Counted from the first letter of the stretch, positions 50,969 through 60,655 are shown. The stretch: DNA of 64,000 nt from an uncultured Lachnospiraceae bacterium (GCA_946554445.1 CAMNSD010000013.1:1-64000); one strand, 5' to 3'. Program-made: numbers and translations. Notes: a model not told the origin generated them from the letters alone.

Positions 50969-53900
50969 ATGTATTTAAAGAGTATTGAGGTGCACGGATT
51001 TAAATCCTTTGCCAATAAAATTACGTTCAAGTTTCATAATGGAATCACGGGTATTGTGGGCCCCAATGGCTCTGGGAAGAGCAATGTGGCGGATGCGGTC
51101 AGATGGGTGCTTGGTGAGCAGCGGATCAAGCAGCTGCGCGGCGTGTCCATGCAGGATGTGATTTTTTCTGGCACGGAGATGAGAAAACCTCTGGGATATG
51201 CCTATGTGGCGATTACCCTGGACAATTCGGATCATCAGCTGGCGATTGATTATGATGAAGTGACAGTGTCCAGAAGGCTGTACCGTTCCGGTGAGAGTGA
51301 ATATATGTTGAATGGAACGGCCTGCCGTCTGAAAGATGTCAATGAACTGTTCTATGATACGGGTATCGGCAAGGAAGGATACTCCATCATCGGGCAGGGA
51401 CAGATTGATAAGATCTTGAGTGGGAAGCCGGAGGAGCGCAGGGAGCTTTTTGACGAGGCGGCCGGCATCGTGAAGTTTAAGCGGAGAAAGTATGCGGCCC
51501 AGAAAAAACTGGAAGATGAAAAACAGAATCTGGTGCGCGTCAATGATATTCTGGCGGAATTGGAGAAACAGACAGGGCCTTTGGAGAAACAGGCGGAGAA
51601 GGCAAGAATCTATCTTCGTAAAAAAGAAGAGTTGAAGACCTTGGATGTGAATGTTTTTTTGTTGGAAAATGTGCGTGTCCGGGAACAGCTTGTGGAAGTG
51701 GATAAGAAACTGCAGATTGCCGGGGATGATCTGCAGGAAACTACCGACAGATATGAATCCATCAAGGAAGAATATGAGCGGATACAAGGACGTATTGAGC
51801 AGCTGGATCAGGAGATTGAGGCAGCCAGAGCCACGCTTACAGATACCGGCGTTATGCGTTCTAAATTAGAAGGCGAGATCAATGTCTTAAAGGAGCAAAT
51901 CCATTCTGCGGAGGGAAATGAGGAACATCTGCAGAACCGGATTCGCAGCATCAGCGAGCAGCTTGCCGAAAGGGACAAGGAGCGGGATGCGATTCTTTTG
52001 GACAAGAAGGAGACGGATGACAAACTCGCAGCGTTGGAAGAAGAGCGGGCGCAGGCCAGGGAACTTCTGGAAAAAACCCAGCGTGAAATCGAAGAACTCA
52101 ATAATAATATTGAAAGTGGCAAAAATACTATCATAGATGCACTCAATAATCGTGCGACCATCAAGTCCAAGCTGGGACGGTTTGACACCATGCTTGAGCA
52201 GGTCAATATCCGCAAGGCAGAGTTGAATTCCAGACTTTTACGAGCCAAGTCCGATGAGGCGGAACAGACGGAGACCATCAAAAAACTGGAAGAAGAATTT
52301 GAGATCATTACGAATACGATCAAAGAATTGACAGAACAGCAGGAACTTATTGATGAGCGTCTCTCCGGCGTCCGGGAGGAACTGGCGGGGAAGGACCAGA
52401 AACTGCGGGACACCCAGATTCTTTATCATCAGCAGAAATCTAAGCTGGAAGCCCTCTCTAACCTGACGGAACGTTATGAAGGATATGGCGGCAGCGTAAA
52501 GGCTGTTATGGAGCAGAAGGACAGCGAGAAAGGCATCATCGGTGTGGTGGCGGACATTATCAAGGTGGACGCCAAATATGAGACGGCGATTGAGACGGCG
52601 CTTGGCGGCAACATCCAGAATATCGTGACGGAGGATGAGGAGACGGCCAAGCGCATGATCGGTTTCTTAAAGAAGGCGAAGGCGGGCCGGGCTACGTTCC
52701 TGCCGCTTACCAGCATTACCCACCCTCAGGAATTTAAGAATCCGGAGGCCCTGAACGAAAAGGGTGTGGTGGGGATGGCAGACGCCCTGGTGAAGATAGA
52801 TAAGAAATACCAGAATGTGGCCAAAGCCATGCTGGGGCGCATCATGGTGGTGGATCATGTGGATAATGCGGTGAAGATTGCCAGAAAGTTTGATTACGGC
52901 ATTCGCATGGTCACGTTGGAGGGAGAATTGTTAGTGCCGGGCGGCGCTATCAGCGGCGGTGCTTTTAAGAATAACTCCAATCTTTTGGGCAGACGCCGGG
53001 AGATGGAGGAACTGGAAAAGAAGGTCAAACAGTATCTGACGGATATTGACAATATTTTAAATGATATTGAGGAGACAAAGAAGGGCCGCAATAAGATGCG
53101 TTTGGAACTGGAGGATATTAAAGGACAGATCCAACGTAAGTTTATCGAGCAGAACACCGCCAGGATGAATGTGATGCAGGCGGAGGAAAAAAAGAGCGAG
53201 ACGGCGGAAGGCTTTGACGAATTAAAGAATGAGGAGCAGGATATCGAGACGCAGATCAAAGAAATCCAACTTGGTAAGGATGAGGCGGCTGCAGAACTTG
53301 CGGATTCCGAACAGCTGGAGAAAAATGTGGAGGTTCAGATTGCCGGTTTTCAGGCACAGCTTGAGATGAAACGGGCCGAGGAGTCCACACAGTCTTCCAG
53401 AGTATCCGAGTGGGATGTGGAAGTCGAGAAGATGCGTCAAGGCGCAGATTTCCAGCGTCAGAATCTGGAACGTGTGGAAGCGGAGAGGTCTCGTTATACG
53501 GCGGAATTAAATGAGGTAAAAGAGGGACTGCATCTGGGCAAGGAAGAGGTGGAACGCAAGAAAGACAGTATTTTGGAGATAGAAAAGACCATTGCGGCTT
53601 CCCATACGGCTCAGAGTGATGCAGAGCAGAAACTGAAAGAAGATATCGAGATGAAGGAGGAACTCTCCGGCAAGCAGAAGAATTTCTTTGCTTCCAGAGA
53701 GGAACTGTCCGAACGCATGACAGCGCTGGATAAGGAAGTTTACCGTCTGGGCAGCCAGAAAGAACGGATGGAGGAATCCATCGAATCCCAGATTAATTAT
53801 ATGTGGGATGAATATGAGATTACGTTGTCTGATGCGGAATCCTTAAAAAATGAGGAAATGAACGATCTGCCGGCCATGAAGAGAGGCATCAGCGGATTGA

Positions 53901-54529
53901 AAGATGAAATCCGCAAGCTGGGCGATGTGAATGTCAACGCCATCGAGGATTACCGGAACCTGATGGAGCGCTATACGTTCTTAAAGACACAGCATGACGA
54001 TCTGGTGGAAGCGGAAAAGACGCTGCTTGGGATTATCGAGGAACTGGATACTTCCATGCGCAAGCAGTTTAATGAGAAGTTTGAGCAGATCAACAGGGAG
54101 TTTGACAAGGTGTTCAAGGAACTTTTTGGCGGCGGTAAGGGTACGCTGGAACTGATTGAAGACGAGGATGTACTGGAAGCGGGCATTCGCGTGATTGCAC
54201 AGCCGCCGGGAAAGAAACTGGTGAATATGATGCAGATGTCCGGCGGAGAGAAATCGCTGACGGCAATCTGTCTGTTGTTCGCCATCCAGAACTTAAAACC
54301 TTCGCCGTTTTGTCTGTTGGACGAGATTGAGGCGGCCCTGGATGAGAGCAACGTGACCAGATTTGCCAAGTATCTGCATAAACTGACCAAGAATACCCAG
54401 TTCATAGTGATTACGCACAGGCGAGGCACCATGGAGAAGGCCGATAGGCTGTATGGTATCACCATGCAGGAAAAAGGCGTCTCCACACTGGTCAGCGTGA
54501 ATCTGATCGATAAGGAATTGGACGATTAG
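50969..54529 (+). CDS. smc: Chromosome segregation protein SMC
   Basis: The 1186-residue protein is full length: Walker A GPNGSGKSN (31-39), long coiled coils on either side of a hinge (about 500-700, with GIIGVVADIIKVDAKYETAIE), signature MSGGEKSLTAICLLFAI near 1091 and Walker B FCLLDEIEAALDESN. With ScpA and ScpB it condenses and segregates chromosomes. It starts seven bases after rnc, with GAGGT upstream. Confidence 0.98.
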   Translation: MYLKSIEVHGFKSFANKITFKFHNGITGIVGPNGSGKSNVADAVRWVLGEQRIKQLRGVSMQDVIFSGTEMRKPLGYAYVAITLDNSDHQLAIDYDEVTVSRRLYRSGESEYMLNGTACRLKDVNELFYDTGIGKEGYSIIGQGQIDKILSGKPEERRELFDEAAGIVKFKRRKYAAQKKLEDEKQNLVRVNDILAELEKQTGPLEKQAEKARIYLRKKEELKTLDVNVFLLENVRVREQLVEVDKKLQIAGDDLQETTDRYESIKEEYERIQGRIEQLDQEIEAARATLTDTGVMRSKLEGEINVLKEQIHSAEGNEEHLQNRIRSISEQLAERDKERDAILLDKKETDDKLAALEEERAQARELLEKTQREIEELNNNIESGKNTIIDALNNRATIKSKLGRFDTMLEQVNIRKAELNSRLLRAKSDEAEQTETIKKLEEEFEIITNTIKELTEQQELIDERLSGVREELAGKDQKLRDTQILYHQQKSKLEALSNLTERYEGYGGSVKAVMEQKDSEKGIIGVVADIIKVDAKYETAIETALGGNIQNIVTEDEETAKRMIGFLKKAKAGRATFLPLTSITHPQEFKNPEALNEKGVVGMADALVKIDKKYQNVAKAMLGRIMVVDHVDNAVKIARKFDYGIRMVTLEGELLVPGGAISGGAFKNNSNLLGRRREMEELEKKVKQYLTDIDNILNDIEETKKGRNKMRLELEDIKGQIQRKFIEQNTARMNVMQAEEKKSETAEGFDELKNEEQDIETQIKEIQLGKDEAAAELADSEQLEKNVEVQIAGFQAQLEMKRAEESTQSSRVSEWDVEVEKMRQGADFQRQNLERVEAERSRYTAELNEVKEGLHLGKEEVERKKDSILEIEKTIAASHTAQSDAEQKLKEDIEMKEELSGKQKNFFASREELSERMTALDKEVYRLGSQKERMEESIESQINYMWDEYEITLSDAESLKNEEMNDLPAMKRGISGLKDEIRKLGDVNVNAIEDYRNLMERYTFLKTQHDDLVEAEKTLLGIIEELDTSMRKQFNEKFEQINREFDKVFKELFGGGKGTLELIEDEDVLEAGIRVIAQPPGKKLVNMMQMSGGEKSLTAICLLFAIQNLKPSPFCLLDEIEAALDESNVTRFAKYLHKLTKNTQFIVITHRRGTMEKADRLYGITMQEKGVSTLVSVNLIDKELDD

Positions 54530-54570
54530 TGAATTTGAGATTTCGGGAAACAGAATCACGGAGGTTTGGT

Positions 54571-55515
54571 ATGGCTGAAGAAAAGAAAGGGTTTTTCAGC
54601 AGGCTGCGGGAAGGACTCACTAAGACGAGAAATAATATCGTACATGGGATTGACTCCGTTTTTAACGGTTTTTCTGCGATTGACGAGGATTTCTACGAGG
54701 AACTGGAAGAAATCCTGATCATGGGAGACATTGGCGTGGATGCAACGGATGCAATCCTAGAGAAGCTGCGAGAACAGGTGAAGGAGAATCATATCAAAGA
54801 ACCTGTCGCTTGTAAGGAATATTTGATCCAAAATATTAAGGAGCAGATGCGGGTGGAGGAGACTGCTTATGAGTTCGAGTCCAGACAGTCTGTGGTGCTG
54901 GTGATTGGCGTCAACGGCGTGGGCAAAACTACTACCGTGGGTAAATTGGCGGGAAAACTCAAGAGTCAGGGCAGGAAAGTGTTGATTGCTGCGGCTGATA
55001 CCTTCCGTGCGGCTGCGGGAGAACAGCTTGGCGAGTGGGCTAACCGCGCCGGGGTGGATGTGATCGGTGGCACAGAGGGCGCCGATCCGGCCAGCGTAAT
55101 CTACGATGCGGTGAGCGCGGCGAAGGCGCGGAATGTGGACGTGCTGTTGTGCGACACGGCTGGGCGGCTTCATAATAAAAAGAATCTAATGGAAGAGTTA
55201 AAGAAGATTGACCGGATTATCACTAGGGAATTTCCTGATGCTCACAGAGAGAATCTGGTAGTCCTGGACGGCACCACAGGTCAGAACGCCTTGCAGCAGG
55301 CCAAAGAGTTTAGCGAAGTGGCGGATCTTACAGGAATCATCCTGACAAAATTGGATGGAACGGCCAAGGGCGGTATTGCGGTGGCAATCCAATCACAGCT
55401 GCAGATTCCGGTAAAATATATTGGTGTCGGTGAAACCATCGAGGATCTGCAGAAGTTTGATGCGGATCAGTTCGTGGATGCACTTTTTGATGTGAAAATG
55501 TCTGAGGAAGAGTAG
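54571..55515 (+). CDS. ftsY: Signal recognition particle receptor FtsY
   Basis: The 314-residue GTPase has a short N domain (FFSRLREGLTKTRNNIVHGI), then GVNGVGKTTTVGKLAG (G1), DTFRAAAGEQLGEWA, DTAGRLHNKKNLMEEL (G3), TKLDGTAKGG (G4) and GVGETIEDLQKFD. It docks SRP-ribosome complexes at the membrane. ATG 54571 is preferred for CGGAGG upstream; the frame opens at GTG 54529 in the smc stop. The acidic A domain of E. coli FtsY is absent, as usual in Firmicutes. ylxM and ffh lie about 8 kb downstream. Confidence 0.97.
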   Translation: MAEEKKGFFSRLREGLTKTRNNIVHGIDSVFNGFSAIDEDFYEELEEILIMGDIGVDATDAILEKLREQVKENHIKEPVACKEYLIQNIKEQMRVEETAYEFESRQSVVLVIGVNGVGKTTTVGKLAGKLKSQGRKVLIAAADTFRAAAGEQLGEWANRAGVDVIGGTEGADPASVIYDAVSAAKARNVDVLLCDTAGRLHNKKNLMEELKKIDRIITREFPDAHRENLVVLDGTTGQNALQQAKEFSEVADLTGIILTKLDGTAKGGIAVAIQSQLQIPVKYIGVGETIEDLQKFDADQFVDALFDVKMSEEE

Positions 55516-55535
55516 ATAGAAAGAGGGAAGGATAT

Positions 55536-56759
55536 ATGGGAACGAAAGAATTGTCATTGGATAAGTTTGAGGAAGCGTATGAGATCGTCAAGGAGGTGGC
55601 CTCGGAGACGAAGTTGGTGTACAGTGATTATTTTAGCGCACAGACAGGGAATAAGATTTATTTAAAACCGGAGAATATGCAGCTTACAGGGGCATATAAA
55701 TTACGGGGCGCCTACTATAAGATAAGCACCCTCACCCAGGAAGAGCGGGAGAAAGGTTTGATTACGGCTTCTGCCGGCAACCATGCTCAGGGCGTGGCTT
55801 ACGCGGCGAAATGTTATGGCGTGAAGGCAGTGATTGTGATGCCAACCACCACGCCGCTCATCAAGGTCAACCGTACTAAGAGTTATGGGGCGGAGGTGGT
55901 TCTTTGCGGGGATGTGTATGACGAGGCTTGTGCCCATGCCTATGAATTGGCCAAAGAACATGGCTATACCTTTGTACATCCTTTTGACGATCTGGACGTG
56001 GCCACAGGCCAGGGAACCATCGCCATGGAGATTATCAAGGAACTTCCTCTGGTAGATTATATTCTGGTGCCCATCGGCGGGGGCGGCCTTGCCACCGGCG
56101 TATCGACACTGGCGAAGTTGTTGAATCCCAAGATTAAGGTCATCGGCGTAGAGCCTGCAGGCGCCAACTGTATGGAGGCGTCCATCAAGGCAGGTAAAGT
56201 GCTGACTTTAGAACAGGTAAATACCATAGCTGACGGCACGGCAGTGAAGACGCCAGGCGAAAAGATATTTCCTTATGTGAGTAAGAATCTGGATGATATC
56301 ATCACCGTGGAGGATGAGGAACTGGTGGTGGCATTCTTAGATATGGTGGAGAACCATAAGATGGTGGTGGAAAATTCCGGTCTGCTCACGGCGGCAGCCT
56401 TAAAACACCTGGATGTGAAGAATAAGAAGATTGTGGCAATCTTAAGCGGCGGCAATATGGATGTGATCACCATGTCTTCCGTGGTACAGCAGGGACTGGT
56501 GCTGCGTGACAGGATCTTTACGGTGTCAGTGCTTTTGCCTGACAAACCGGGCGAGTTGAGCAGAGTGTCCGATGTGATCGCGAAGGAGAGTGGCAATGTC
56601 ATCAAGCTGGAACACAACCAGTTCGTATCCATCAATCGCAATGCGGCGGTGGAACTTCGGATTACCTTGGAAGCTTATGGGACACAGCATAAGAACCAGA
56701 TTATGGATGCCCTCAAAGAGCATGGCTATCAGCCGAAGCTGGTACGGGCAAGCATCTAA
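55536..56759 (+). CDS. ilvA: Threonine ammonia-lyase
   Basis: The 407-residue enzyme has the PLP Lys55 in LTGAYKLRGAYYK, the SAGNHAQGVAYAAK phosphate loop, GGGGLATGVSTLAK and a C-terminal ACT domain (LLPDKPGELSRVSDVIAKES). It deaminates threonine to 2-oxobutanoate. The single ACT domain points to the shorter catabolic or feedback-regulated form (TdcB/IlvA2 type). It sits 20 bases after ftsY. No T-box leader is seen. Confidence 0.95.
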   Translation: MGTKELSLDKFEEAYEIVKEVASETKLVYSDYFSAQTGNKIYLKPENMQLTGAYKLRGAYYKISTLTQEEREKGLITASAGNHAQGVAYAAKCYGVKAVIVMPTTTPLIKVNRTKSYGAEVVLCGDVYDEACAHAYELAKEHGYTFVHPFDDLDVATGQGTIAMEIIKELPLVDYILVPIGGGGLATGVSTLAKLLNPKIKVIGVEPAGANCMEASIKAGKVLTLEQVNTIADGTAVKTPGEKIFPYVSKNLDDIITVEDEELVVAFLDMVENHKMVVENSGLLTAAALKHLDVKNKKIVAILSGGNMDVITMSSVVQQGLVLRDRIFTVSVLLPDKPGELSRVSDVIAKESGNVIKLEHNQFVSINRNAAVELRITLEAYGTQHKNQIMDALKEHGYQPKLVRASI

Positions 56760-56800
56760 GAAGATTTGGCAGATATATAACTAATGTATATGCTACGTAT

Positions 56801-56844
56801 AATACATCAAAGTCCGCATGATTATATACGGATTTTGGTGTATT
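56801..56844 (+). terminator. Stem-loop after ilvA
   Basis: AATACATCAAAGTCCG (56801-56816) pairs with CGGATTTTGGTGTATT (56829-56844), with two G-U pairs. An AT-rich stretch rather than a clean T tract follows. It probably ends the long rnc-smc-ftsY-ilvA transcript. Confidence 0.6.
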
Positions 56845-56932
56845 TATTAAATATTCCGATGTAGCATGGGAAAATAAGTAAGATTATGGTGTATATGGTT
56901 ATGATATAGGAAAAAGAGAGGCGGCATCATAT

Positions 56933-57832
56933 ATGGGAAAAGGGAATCACAGGAAAATTGAAAAAAATATAAAAAAAAGCAAGACAGAATTGCTAAAGAA
57001 ATATATTATTATATCAGCGGCAGCTTTTGTGTACGCGGCGGGTGTCAGTCTTTTTACTGATCCCAATGATATGGCGCCCGGCGGTGTGACTGGTATCTCC
57101 ATTATCTTAAGCAGGATTGTGCCTGTGAGTACGGGTACGCTGATCATGCTGATCAACATACCGATCCTTATCTTTGGGATTTGGAAGTTTGGCCTGGGAC
57201 TGACACTTTCTTCCATCTACGCGACAGTGCTGATCTCGGCTTTTACCAATTTGCTGGCGCCTTTCGGGGCAGCCACGGATGATATCCTGTTGGCGGCACT
57301 CTCAGGCGGTGTACTGATAGCAATCTCGGTAGGGGTGATTTTCAGGGCAGGGGCGACTACTGGCGGAGTGGATATTATCATCAAGGCCCTGCGGCTGCGG
57401 TTTCCGCATTTGAAGACGGGTAAGATATTCTTTATCATGGATGCCGTGGTGGTTACGCTGTCTGGTATTGTCTTCCGGGATATCAATGCTGCCCTGTATG
57501 CGGCTATCTCGGCCATCTGTACATCCTTGGTGATGGATATAGTGCTTTACGGCAGGGATGAGGCCAAACTCATCTATATCATCAGCGGTAAGTCTTCACA
57601 GATTGCCCAGTGCCTCTTAGAGGATCTGGATATCGGTGTGACATATATAAACGGGCAGGGCGCATATAGTGGAGATGACAAGAAGGTGCTCATGTGCGTG
57701 GTAAAAAAGGCTGTCTCACCTCAGGTGGAAGAGATTGTCAAAGAGGAAGATGCCCATTCTTTCATGATCATCACAAGCGCAACGGAAGTATTCGGAGAGG
57801 GGTACAAAAGCTACTTTAGTGAACGAATCTAA
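56933..57832 (+). CDS. YitT-family membrane protein (DUF2179 C-terminus)
   Basis: The 299-residue protein has a basic N-terminus (about 25 residues), five or six membrane helices with the YitT signature (DPNDMAPGGVTGISIILSRI, GATTGGVDIIIKAL), and a C-terminal DUF2179 domain (KLIYIISGKSSQIAQCLLE ... AHSFMIITSATEVFGEG). The family is widespread in Firmicutes, with no established transport substrate. The GH25 lysozyme gene follows after 12 bases. Confidence 0.92.
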   Translation: MGKGNHRKIEKNIKKSKTELLKKYIIISAAAFVYAAGVSLFTDPNDMAPGGVTGISIILSRIVPVSTGTLIMLINIPILIFGIWKFGLGLTLSSIYATVLISAFTNLLAPFGAATDDILLAALSGGVLIAISVGVIFRAGATTGGVDIIIKALRLRFPHLKTGKIFFIMDAVVVTLSGIVFRDINAALYAAISAICTSLVMDIVLYGRDEAKLIYIISGKSSQIAQCLLEDLDIGVTYINGQGAYSGDDKKVLMCVVKKAVSPQVEEIVKEEDAHSFMIITSATEVFGEGYKSYFSERI

Positions 57833-57844
57833 AAAGGAGAGTCT

Positions 57845-58966
57845 ATGCGGGAAAATAATCTACAGAGCAAGAGACGGAGAAAGAAACAAAGGAGAAGTGA
57901 GAACGGTATATTGGCAGGATCGATACTGCTTTGTATTGTCACGCTGGCGGCAATCACAGTCTGTATGGTAACGGTATTTCAAAACCGGGCGGCTCAGCTG
58001 CAGAAAGTGGAAGTGATGAATGAGCTGGAGACGGCCAGACAAGAGATTGCGGTGTCCTATTCACAGGATGAGGTGGACCAGCTGATTCAAGCGGCGGTAG
58101 CTGAGACAAAAGAGCAGACCAGTGAGGAAGTGAGCGGAGATTTTTTAAGCAAACTTAAAGAACTGATGCAATCGGGGGATGGCGCCACAGAAATGCTTCG
58201 CTATTTCTTTCCAGAGGAGATTGTGGTAGCGGATGCCGGACAATATTACTTTTTCCCGATACAGGAGAATCTTGCAAAGCATACATATAACCCGCTGGGA
58301 TTCCAACTGGATGGGGATGATATCCTGCATTATTATGAAAATGGAGAACGGGCGTCCCACAAGGGAATAGACGTATCCAAGTATCAGGAGTCCATCAATT
58401 GGGAAAAGGTGGCGGAGGATGAGGTGGAGTATGCTTTTATCCGTCTGGGGATCCGCGGTTACACGGAAGGCGAAATTCTAGTGGATGATAATTTCCAGGA
58501 CAATATAGAAGGGGCGTTGGAGAATGATATTGATGTGGGCGTCTACTTTTTTACCCAGGCGACAAGCGAGGCTGAGGCAGAGGAAGAAGCTGAATTTGTG
58601 ATAGATTCTATAGAGGATTATGATGTCAGTTATCCGGTGGTCATAGATATAGAGGCTGTCTCCAACAAAAATGCAAGAACGAAGGATCTGACAGCGGAGG
58701 ATAGGACGAAATACTGTGTCATTTTCTGTGAAAAGATCAAAGAGGCGGGCTATACGCCGATGATCTACGGTAATTTAAAGTCCTTTATGCTGATGCTTGA
58801 TATGGAACAGCTGGAAGACTATGATAAGTGGTTCGCTTACTATGATGAGAAGATGTATTTCCCTTATGCCTTTAAAATATGGCAGTATACTAGTACTGGC
58901 AGGGTGTCGGGGATCGAGGGCGACGTGGATCTGAATATCAGTTTTGAGGATCTGAAAGATGAATGA
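57845..58966 (+). CDS. Membrane-anchored GH25 lysozyme
   Basis: The 373-residue protein has a basic cytoplasmic start, one membrane helix (about 21-45), a 120-residue helical stalk and a GH25 domain from about 172: GIDVSKYQESINW (Asp176), FIRLGIRGY, VVIDIEAVSNK (Asp268 and Glu270) and IWQYTSTGRVSGIEGDVDLN. It would hydrolyse peptidoglycan while tethered to the membrane. It overlaps the AraC gene by eight bases. Confidence 0.92.
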   Translation: MRENNLQSKRRRKKQRRSENGILAGSILLCIVTLAAITVCMVTVFQNRAAQLQKVEVMNELETARQEIAVSYSQDEVDQLIQAAVAETKEQTSEEVSGDFLSKLKELMQSGDGATEMLRYFFPEEIVVADAGQYYFFPIQENLAKHTYNPLGFQLDGDDILHYYENGERASHKGIDVSKYQESINWEKVAEDEVEYAFIRLGIRGYTEGEILVDDNFQDNIEGALENDIDVGVYFFTQATSEAEAEEEAEFVIDSIEDYDVSYPVVIDIEAVSNKNARTKDLTAEDRTKYCVIFCEKIKEAGYTPMIYGNLKSFMLMLDMEQLEDYDKWFAYYDEKMYFPYAFKIWQYTSTGRVSGIEGDVDLNISFEDLKDE

Positions 58967-59810
58967 AAAGGAACAGGAGCAATATGAAAAAACGGGCTAC
59001 TTGACGGAGCCTTTCCGCGCTTTTCATATCAGGGATCACAGAAAAATGGAATTTGCTTTTCATTATCATGATTTTTACAAGATTATTTACTTTGTGGAAG
59101 GAAAAGTAGTCTATCAGATAGAAGGCAAATCCTATCGCTTAAAGCCCCATGATTTCGTGCTGGTGGGCGCCAATGTGATTCATCGCGCACAGATAGATGA
59201 GACTGTTCCTTACGAGAGGTATATCATATATCTTTCCGAGGATTTTTTAAGCCAGAAGACCGTCTCGGGGGAGAGCCTGAAACGTTGTTTTGAGGAGGCG
59301 CAGAAGAGCCAGAACCGGGTACTGCATTTTGTACCGGAAAGTTATGAGGATATGGTGGGATGCCTGCTTAAGATGAGAAAGGTGGAACAGCAGAAGTATG
59401 TCCCTTATCATGATTTTCTTTTGCAGTCGGCCTTTTTGGAATTTATGGTTCTTTTAAACAGAAATGTGATTCAACAGCCTAAGGCATTTATTGAAACAGC
59501 GGTGTACCATGAGAAGGTGGTGGATGTGATCGCCTATATACAGGAACATCTGGCGGAGGAGATTAACATAGATATTTTGGCGGAAAAATTCTATATCAGC
59601 AAGTATTACCTGATGCGGCAGTTTAGGCAGGCAACAGGATATTCCGTGCATCAGTACCTAAACGAGAAACGGATTCAGGCTGCCAGACAGATGATTCTCT
59701 CCGGCATGCCGCCATCTACGGCCTGCTATGAATGTGGATTTAAGGATTACTCTACTTTTGCCAGACGTTTTAAGGAGATCGTGGGGACGGCGCCGTCCAG
59801 GTTGCGCTGA
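58959..59810 (+). CDS. AraC-family regulator with cupin sensor domain
   Basis: The 283-residue protein has an N-terminal cupin-like sensor (HYHDFYKIIYFVEGKVVYQI ... KPHDFVLVGANVIHRAQID) and two AraC helix-turn-helix repeats at the C-terminus (INIDILAEKFYISKYYLMRQF and ACYECGFKDYSTFARRFKE). It probably senses a sugar or cell-wall fragment. The eight-base overlap with the lysozyme gene is unusual for a regulator and suggests co-expression. Confidence 0.92.
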   Translation: MNEKEQEQYEKTGYLTEPFRAFHIRDHRKMEFAFHYHDFYKIIYFVEGKVVYQIEGKSYRLKPHDFVLVGANVIHRAQIDETVPYERYIIYLSEDFLSQKTVSGESLKRCFEEAQKSQNRVLHFVPESYEDMVGCLLKMRKVEQQKYVPYHDFLLQSAFLEFMVLLNRNVIQQPKAFIETAVYHEKVVDVIAYIQEHLAEEINIDILAEKFYISKYYLMRQFRQATGYSVHQYLNEKRIQAARQMILSGMPPSTACYECGFKDYSTFARRFKEIVGTAPSRLR

Positions 59811-59829
59811 TATAGGGATTTATGATATA

Positions 59830-59886
59830 ATAACCGCAAAGAAAAACAAGCGACTGCGGAGCAGGCATTTGTTTTTCAGCGGTTAT
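59830..59886 (+). other. Long stem-loop with inner hairpin, possible terminator
   Basis: ATAACCGC plus AAAAACAA (59830-59849) pairs with TTGTTTTT plus GCGGTTAT (ending 59886), around an inner hairpin CTGC-GGA-GCAG (59854-59864). It follows the AraC gene. No T tract comes directly after, so it may be part of a repeated palindromic element rather than a classic terminator. Confidence 0.6.
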
Positions 59887-59892
59887 TAACGA

Positions 59893-59941
59893 GCAAACGG
59901 CCGATGCAATCGGCCAAGGAGCGCTGAAAGCGCGTGTTTGC
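59893..59941 (+). ncRNA. Candidate structured RNA/DNA element with three-way junction fold
   Basis: GCAAAC (59893-59898) pairs with GTTTGC (59936-59941) and encloses two perfect hairpins, GGCCGAT-GCA-ATCGGCC (59899-59915) and GCGCT-GAA-AGCGC (59921-59933), joined by AAGGA. The fold is compact and lies about 40 bases before the next start codon. It could be a cis-regulatory RNA or a dispersed repetitive element; it matches no riboswitch I know. Confidence 0.4.
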
Positions 59942-59982
59942 GAGTTTAGGCGATAGAATACACGAAAGGCGGGATTACAGAC

Positions 59983-60651
59983 ATGAAATATGAATTTGAA
60001 GGTACGGTGGAATTTCGGGAAAATGAGAACACGATTGCCGTACCCTTTAATGTGTGGGAAGTATGCGAAAAGGTGGGAGACGCGCCGGTGAGAGTCTGCT
60101 TTGACGATGTTTGTTTTATCTGCGATCTTCTGCCCAAGGGACAGGGCTATTACGATATTCCGGTCAGCCAGGAAGTGCTTGCCAAGGTGGAACTTGGCAA
60201 GAAGTATCTGATCTCTATTGAGATTGTGGGCAATGTGGTGAGCGTAGGCGGCGACAGCCCCTATAGCGTAGAAAATCCGATTCGTAAGATTGATGGGGTT
60301 GATCTGGTGACGCAGCCCTGGGACGGACTCTGTGGCCAGTCCTGTATTGCGATGATTGCGGGAACCACATTGGACGAGGCCTGCGATATCATGAAGTGCA
60401 GGGAATGGCAGGCCAATATGAGTAAGATGATCGCGACCTTAGAATATCTTGGCATCCGTCATGCGGACAAGATCGTTTATACGCTTGGTAAGATTGTGGA
60501 ACTGCCCAAATGCTGCATCATCATGGAACGTATGGGGAGGTACAGTCATTACTTGGTAGGGTATGAAGGCAAGTATTATGATCCCAACCTGGGTGTGTTA
60601 AAGGAATTTGACCTGACCAAGGTAGTGGGGTATCTGGAAATCGTATATTAA
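59983..60651 (+). CDS. DUF1905-like domain fused to a C39-like cysteine peptidase fold
   Basis: Residues 1-100 resemble DUF1905: EFEGTVEFRENENTIAVPFN and YDIPVSQEVLAKVELGKKYLI. Residues 110-222 resemble a papain-like/C39 peptidase: WDGLCGQSCIAMIAGTTLDEA with the candidate nucleophile Cys and oxyanion Gln, then MGRYSHYLVGYEGKYYDPNLG with His and Asn/Asp. No signal peptide or membrane helix is seen. The combination is unusual. It may be a cytoplasmic peptidase or a binding protein; function is inferred from motifs only. The ribosome site is AAAGGCGGG. Confidence 0.7.
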   Translation: MKYEFEGTVEFRENENTIAVPFNVWEVCEKVGDAPVRVCFDDVCFICDLLPKGQGYYDIPVSQEVLAKVELGKKYLISIEIVGNVVSVGGDSPYSVENPIRKIDGVDLVTQPWDGLCGQSCIAMIAGTTLDEACDIMKCREWQANMSKMIATLEYLGIRHADKIVYTLGKIVELPKCCIIMERMGRYSHYLVGYEGKYYDPNLGVLKEFDLTKVVGYLEIVY

Positions 60652-60655
60652 CAGC

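Noticed and set aside
50975-51787. 270-residue frame antisense to the smc N-terminus
   Set aside because: The plus strand encodes the well-conserved SMC head; the antisense product has no motif and a Phe/Leu-rich shadow composition.
55400-55536. T-box or amino-acid riboswitch before ilvA
   Set aside because: ilvA starts 20 bases after ftsY, leaving no room for a leader and no specifier-like structure.
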